DNA of 8,384 nucleotides from Planctomycetota bacterium (lineage in GTDB: Bacteria; Planctomycetota; Phycisphaerae; WQYP01): the NCBI GenBank assembly GCA_021816165.1, contig JAKAYZ010000053.1, positions 1 through 8,384 on the forward strand. Reading direction: 5' to 3'. The notes below the pieces were generated by a model that was given only the letters and a program-made list of their open reading frames with translations, ran no database searches and had not been told where the DNA came from. Both the position numbers and the translations under genes were made by a program. Of the stretch, positions 6,702 to 8,384 are shown piece after piece (position 1 is the first letter of the stretch; every line of letters begins with the position of its first letter).

Positions 6702-8384
6702 ATGAGTTACCAGCCAAACAATCCATACAATCCAACGAACCCTTGCCCCACGTGCCCTTGTCCGTTACCGCTCGGCGGTGCGGGTGGCGGTGGCGGTGGC
6801 GGTGGCGGCGGTGGTGGTGGCGGCGGTGGTGGAGGAGGAGGAGGTGGTGGTGGCGGCGGTGGCGGCGGTGGCGGTGGAGGAGGTGGCGGCGGCGGCAACG
6901 GAACCGGCCCGGCGATCGGTGCCGGCGGCGCACCGGTGGCCATTCGCGGTACCGGCGGCACGACTACGGGACACCCGACGCCCTTGGGAATTGGGCATGG
7001 TGGCACTGTCGGAGATCACGGCGGTGGCCATGGCGTCCGATCGTTGCCGCCAACACCGGTTGGCGGGCACCGGCTGGGCCGACCCCTTGGCATCGGTTCC
7101 GGAATTAATCCCGGCGGTCCCATGCAGCATTCCCACGGAGGTACGGGCGGTTCAGGGGGCGGTTCGGGAATTATGCCGCAGCCAGTTCCGGCGCAGCGCG
7201 GTGGCGGCTCCGGCGGGACTGGCACCCAACCGGTTGTCGGCGTCACGGCGAGGCCGCTTGGCACCGGTGCCAGCAGACCCATCCCAACGCTGGCGGCCGG
7301 AATGCCGGGCGTTTCGCTGGGCAACGGCCAACTCACCTTCACGATTGATCTCATGTCGCTTGCCGCGTTGGGCCAGGGCGCATGGTCGCTGGATTTGAAT
7401 TACCTTTCCGGAGCCGGATTGGATTCATTGCTGGGAATTGGATTCAACTTCACCCAAGGTTCGGTGCTCAGCACCGTCCCCGGCGGCGTGCAGATCGTCA
7501 GCGGCGCCAACTCATTGGAGAGCTTTACAGCCTTGGGCAGTGGCCAATACTCGTCAGCGAGCAATAACACCTCGTCCACGCTTGTCCGCCACAGCATCGG
7601 ATTGGTTACTGAAACGTTTACGCTTACCAGCGGTGACGGTACCGTGGCCACTTATTCCGGAATAAATTCGCTGGTCGCCGTGCCGGGCAGGCTGCTCGCT
7701 TCCGCCGACCGTTACGGCAACACCCAGAGCTTTACTTGGGCGACGGCTGGCGGCGTCGCGCAGCTCACGAGCGTGACGGACAGCTATGGCCGCACGGTCA
7801 GATACAGCTATTACGGTTCGGAATACCGGTACAAGCTTCAGCAGGCCACGGACTACCTTGGGCGGCAGGCTAATTTTCAATATGATTCCGCAGGGCACCT
7901 GGTCGCTGCGGTACTGCCGTCCATCAACAAGGCCGCAGCGGGCAACGCCTTCCCCGGCGGCACGGCCTATGTATTTCAATACGATGTAAATAATCCGCGT
8001 CCGCAACGCCAGAATGATCTCATCGCGATATGGTACCCCAATGAGGTGCAGCCTTATCTGAACGCCACGCCCGGTTCCAGTGGCTTTCGCACTGTGGATG
8101 TGGCTTCTATTTATGCCTCCGCCACGCCGCGCTATCAAATATCCTATGGCCAGGATCCCACCGATACGGATATGTGGGGCCGGGTAGCCAGCGTGACCGC
8201 AGGCGGTGGGCCGGAAAGCGGCGTGGGCGGCACGGCTACCTATATTTATACTTCCAACCCCGCCGATTTGCCTACCAACATCACCAACGCCTACGATCCC
8301 ATTGTGTTCCGGGCCATCGCCACCGACCGCAACGGCAACCAGAGCACTTCTGATTTCAACTCCAATGGGATGCCTGTGCGCGTC
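6702..8384 (+). CDS. RHS/YD-repeat protein with polyglycine N terminus (partial, runs off right edge)
   Basis: An open frame of 561 codons with no stop before the window end. ATG at 6702 has GGAG at 6688-6691, 10 nt upstream. Residues 1-26 are Pro/Asn-rich with Cys15, Cys18 and Cys20. Residues 28-65 are 38 consecutive glycines; 66 to about 197 is a Gly/Pro/His/Thr-rich, probably disordered region. From about 201 (PGVSLGNGQLTFTIDL, then WSLDLNYLSGAGLDSLLGIGFNF) the sequence resembles the beta-rich start of RHS shell proteins. YD-type repeats follow: DRYGNTQSFTW (about 336), DSYGRTVRYSY (360), DYLGRQANFQYDSAGHL (384), and DRNGNQ near the edge. RHS proteins form hollow beta cocoons that often enclose a C-terminal toxin, and are secreted or displayed. 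No signal peptide or membrane helix is visible at the N terminus, and no PAAR domain. The C terminus, needed to identify any toxin, is outside the window. An RHS-like identity is well supported; a toxin role is inference. Confidence 0.85.
   Translation, partial: MSYQPNNPYNPTNPCPTCPCPLPLGGAGGGGGGGGGGGGGGGGGGGGGGGGGGGGGGGGGGGGGGNGTGPAIGAGGAPVAIRGTGGTTTGHPTPLGIGHGGTVGDHGGGHGVRSLPPTPVGGHRLGRPLGIGSGINPGGPMQHSHGGTGGSGGGSGIMPQPVPAQRGGGSGGTGTQPVVGVTARPLGTGASRPIPTLAAGMPGVSLGNGQLTFTIDLMSLAALGQGAWSLDLNYLSGAGLDSLLGIGFNFTQGSVLSTVPGGVQIVSGANSLESFTALGSGQYSSASNNTSSTLVRHSIGLVTETFTLTSGDGTVATYSGINSLVAVPGRLLASADRYGNTQSFTWATAGGVAQLTSVTDSYGRTVRYSYYGSEYRYKLQQATDYLGRQANFQYDSAGHLVAAVLPSINKAAAGNAFPGGTAYVFQYDVNNPRPQRQNDLIAIWYPNEVQPYLNATPGSSGFRTVDVASIYASATPRYQISYGQDPTDTDMWGRVASVTAGGGPESGVGGTATYIYTSNPADLPTNITNAYDPIVFRAIATDRNGNQSTSDFNSNGMPVRV
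6783..6896 (+). repeat. GGN triplet tract encoding 38 glycines
   Basis: A 114-bp in-frame run of glycine codons within the RHS gene: 16 GGT, 16 GGC, 6 GGA and no GGG, although GGG is used elsewhere in the same gene. Short alternating GGT-GGC and GGA-GGA-GGA blocks suggest growth by replication slippage in steps of three, which keeps the frame. The opposite strand reads as a long polyproline frame, a shadow. Confidence 0.9.

Noticed and set aside
6707..7006. Minus-strand polyproline frame
   Set aside because: Exact reverse complement of the polyglycine tract; no separate evidence for expression.

Overview
The window is GC-rich bacterial DNA, apparently chromosomal accessory sequence. The gene types hint at the Planctomycetota/Verrucomicrobiota group: a resolvase-type recombinase beginning MKRYVALARVSS, the small protein with an 'LPAWIT...VWQPYY' segment that precedes it, and a very large glycine-rich RHS/YD-repeat protein. 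This assignment rests on recalled resemblance only and is low confidence. No rRNA, tRNA, CRISPR array or complete insertion sequence was seen.

Layout. (1) Positions 1-423, minus: the N-terminal catalytic domain of a serine recombinase that runs off the left edge. A small minus-strand gene (371-673) lies upstream and overlaps its start. An AT-rich divergent control region (about 780-900) with direct and inverted repeats separates these from a small plus-strand, ribbon-helix-helix-like gene (927-1175). Together they look like the recombination/control end of a mobile element. (2) Positions 1176-2731: about 1.55 kb in which no gene could be supported. (3) Positions 2732-3019, plus: a small three-helix membrane protein with a DUF1360-like CxxC-GFW segment, ending tail to tail with the next block. 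(4) Positions 3000-6191, minus: a surface-glycan block, transcribed from a good sigma70-type promoter at 6250-6279. It encodes UDP-galactopyranose mutase, joined in one uninterrupted frame to a GT32-like fragment and a DUF3431 domain. After a 240-bp gap comes a 241-residue protein that looks like a GT-A glycosyltransferase. (5) Positions 6192-6701: the promoter and leader of the glycan block, then about 420 bp without a supported gene. (6) Positions 6702-8384, plus: an open frame of 561 codons with no stop before the right edge. It is an RHS/YD-repeat protein whose N terminus carries three closely spaced cysteines and an uninterrupted run of 38 glycines.

Working together: the mutase makes UDP-galactofuranose, and the DUF3431 and GT-A-like proteins are the probable users, so the block most likely builds a Galf-containing surface polysaccharide. 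The RHS protein is divergently oriented from this block and is probably a large surface or secreted protein, possibly of the polymorphic-toxin type; its C terminus is not visible. The recombinase module suggests the left part arrived by, or sits beside, site-specific integration.

The observations most worth a second look are the 38-glycine RHS N terminus, the mutase/GT32-like/DUF3431 frame with a strong internal ribosome binding site, and the repeat-rich control region beside the recombinase.
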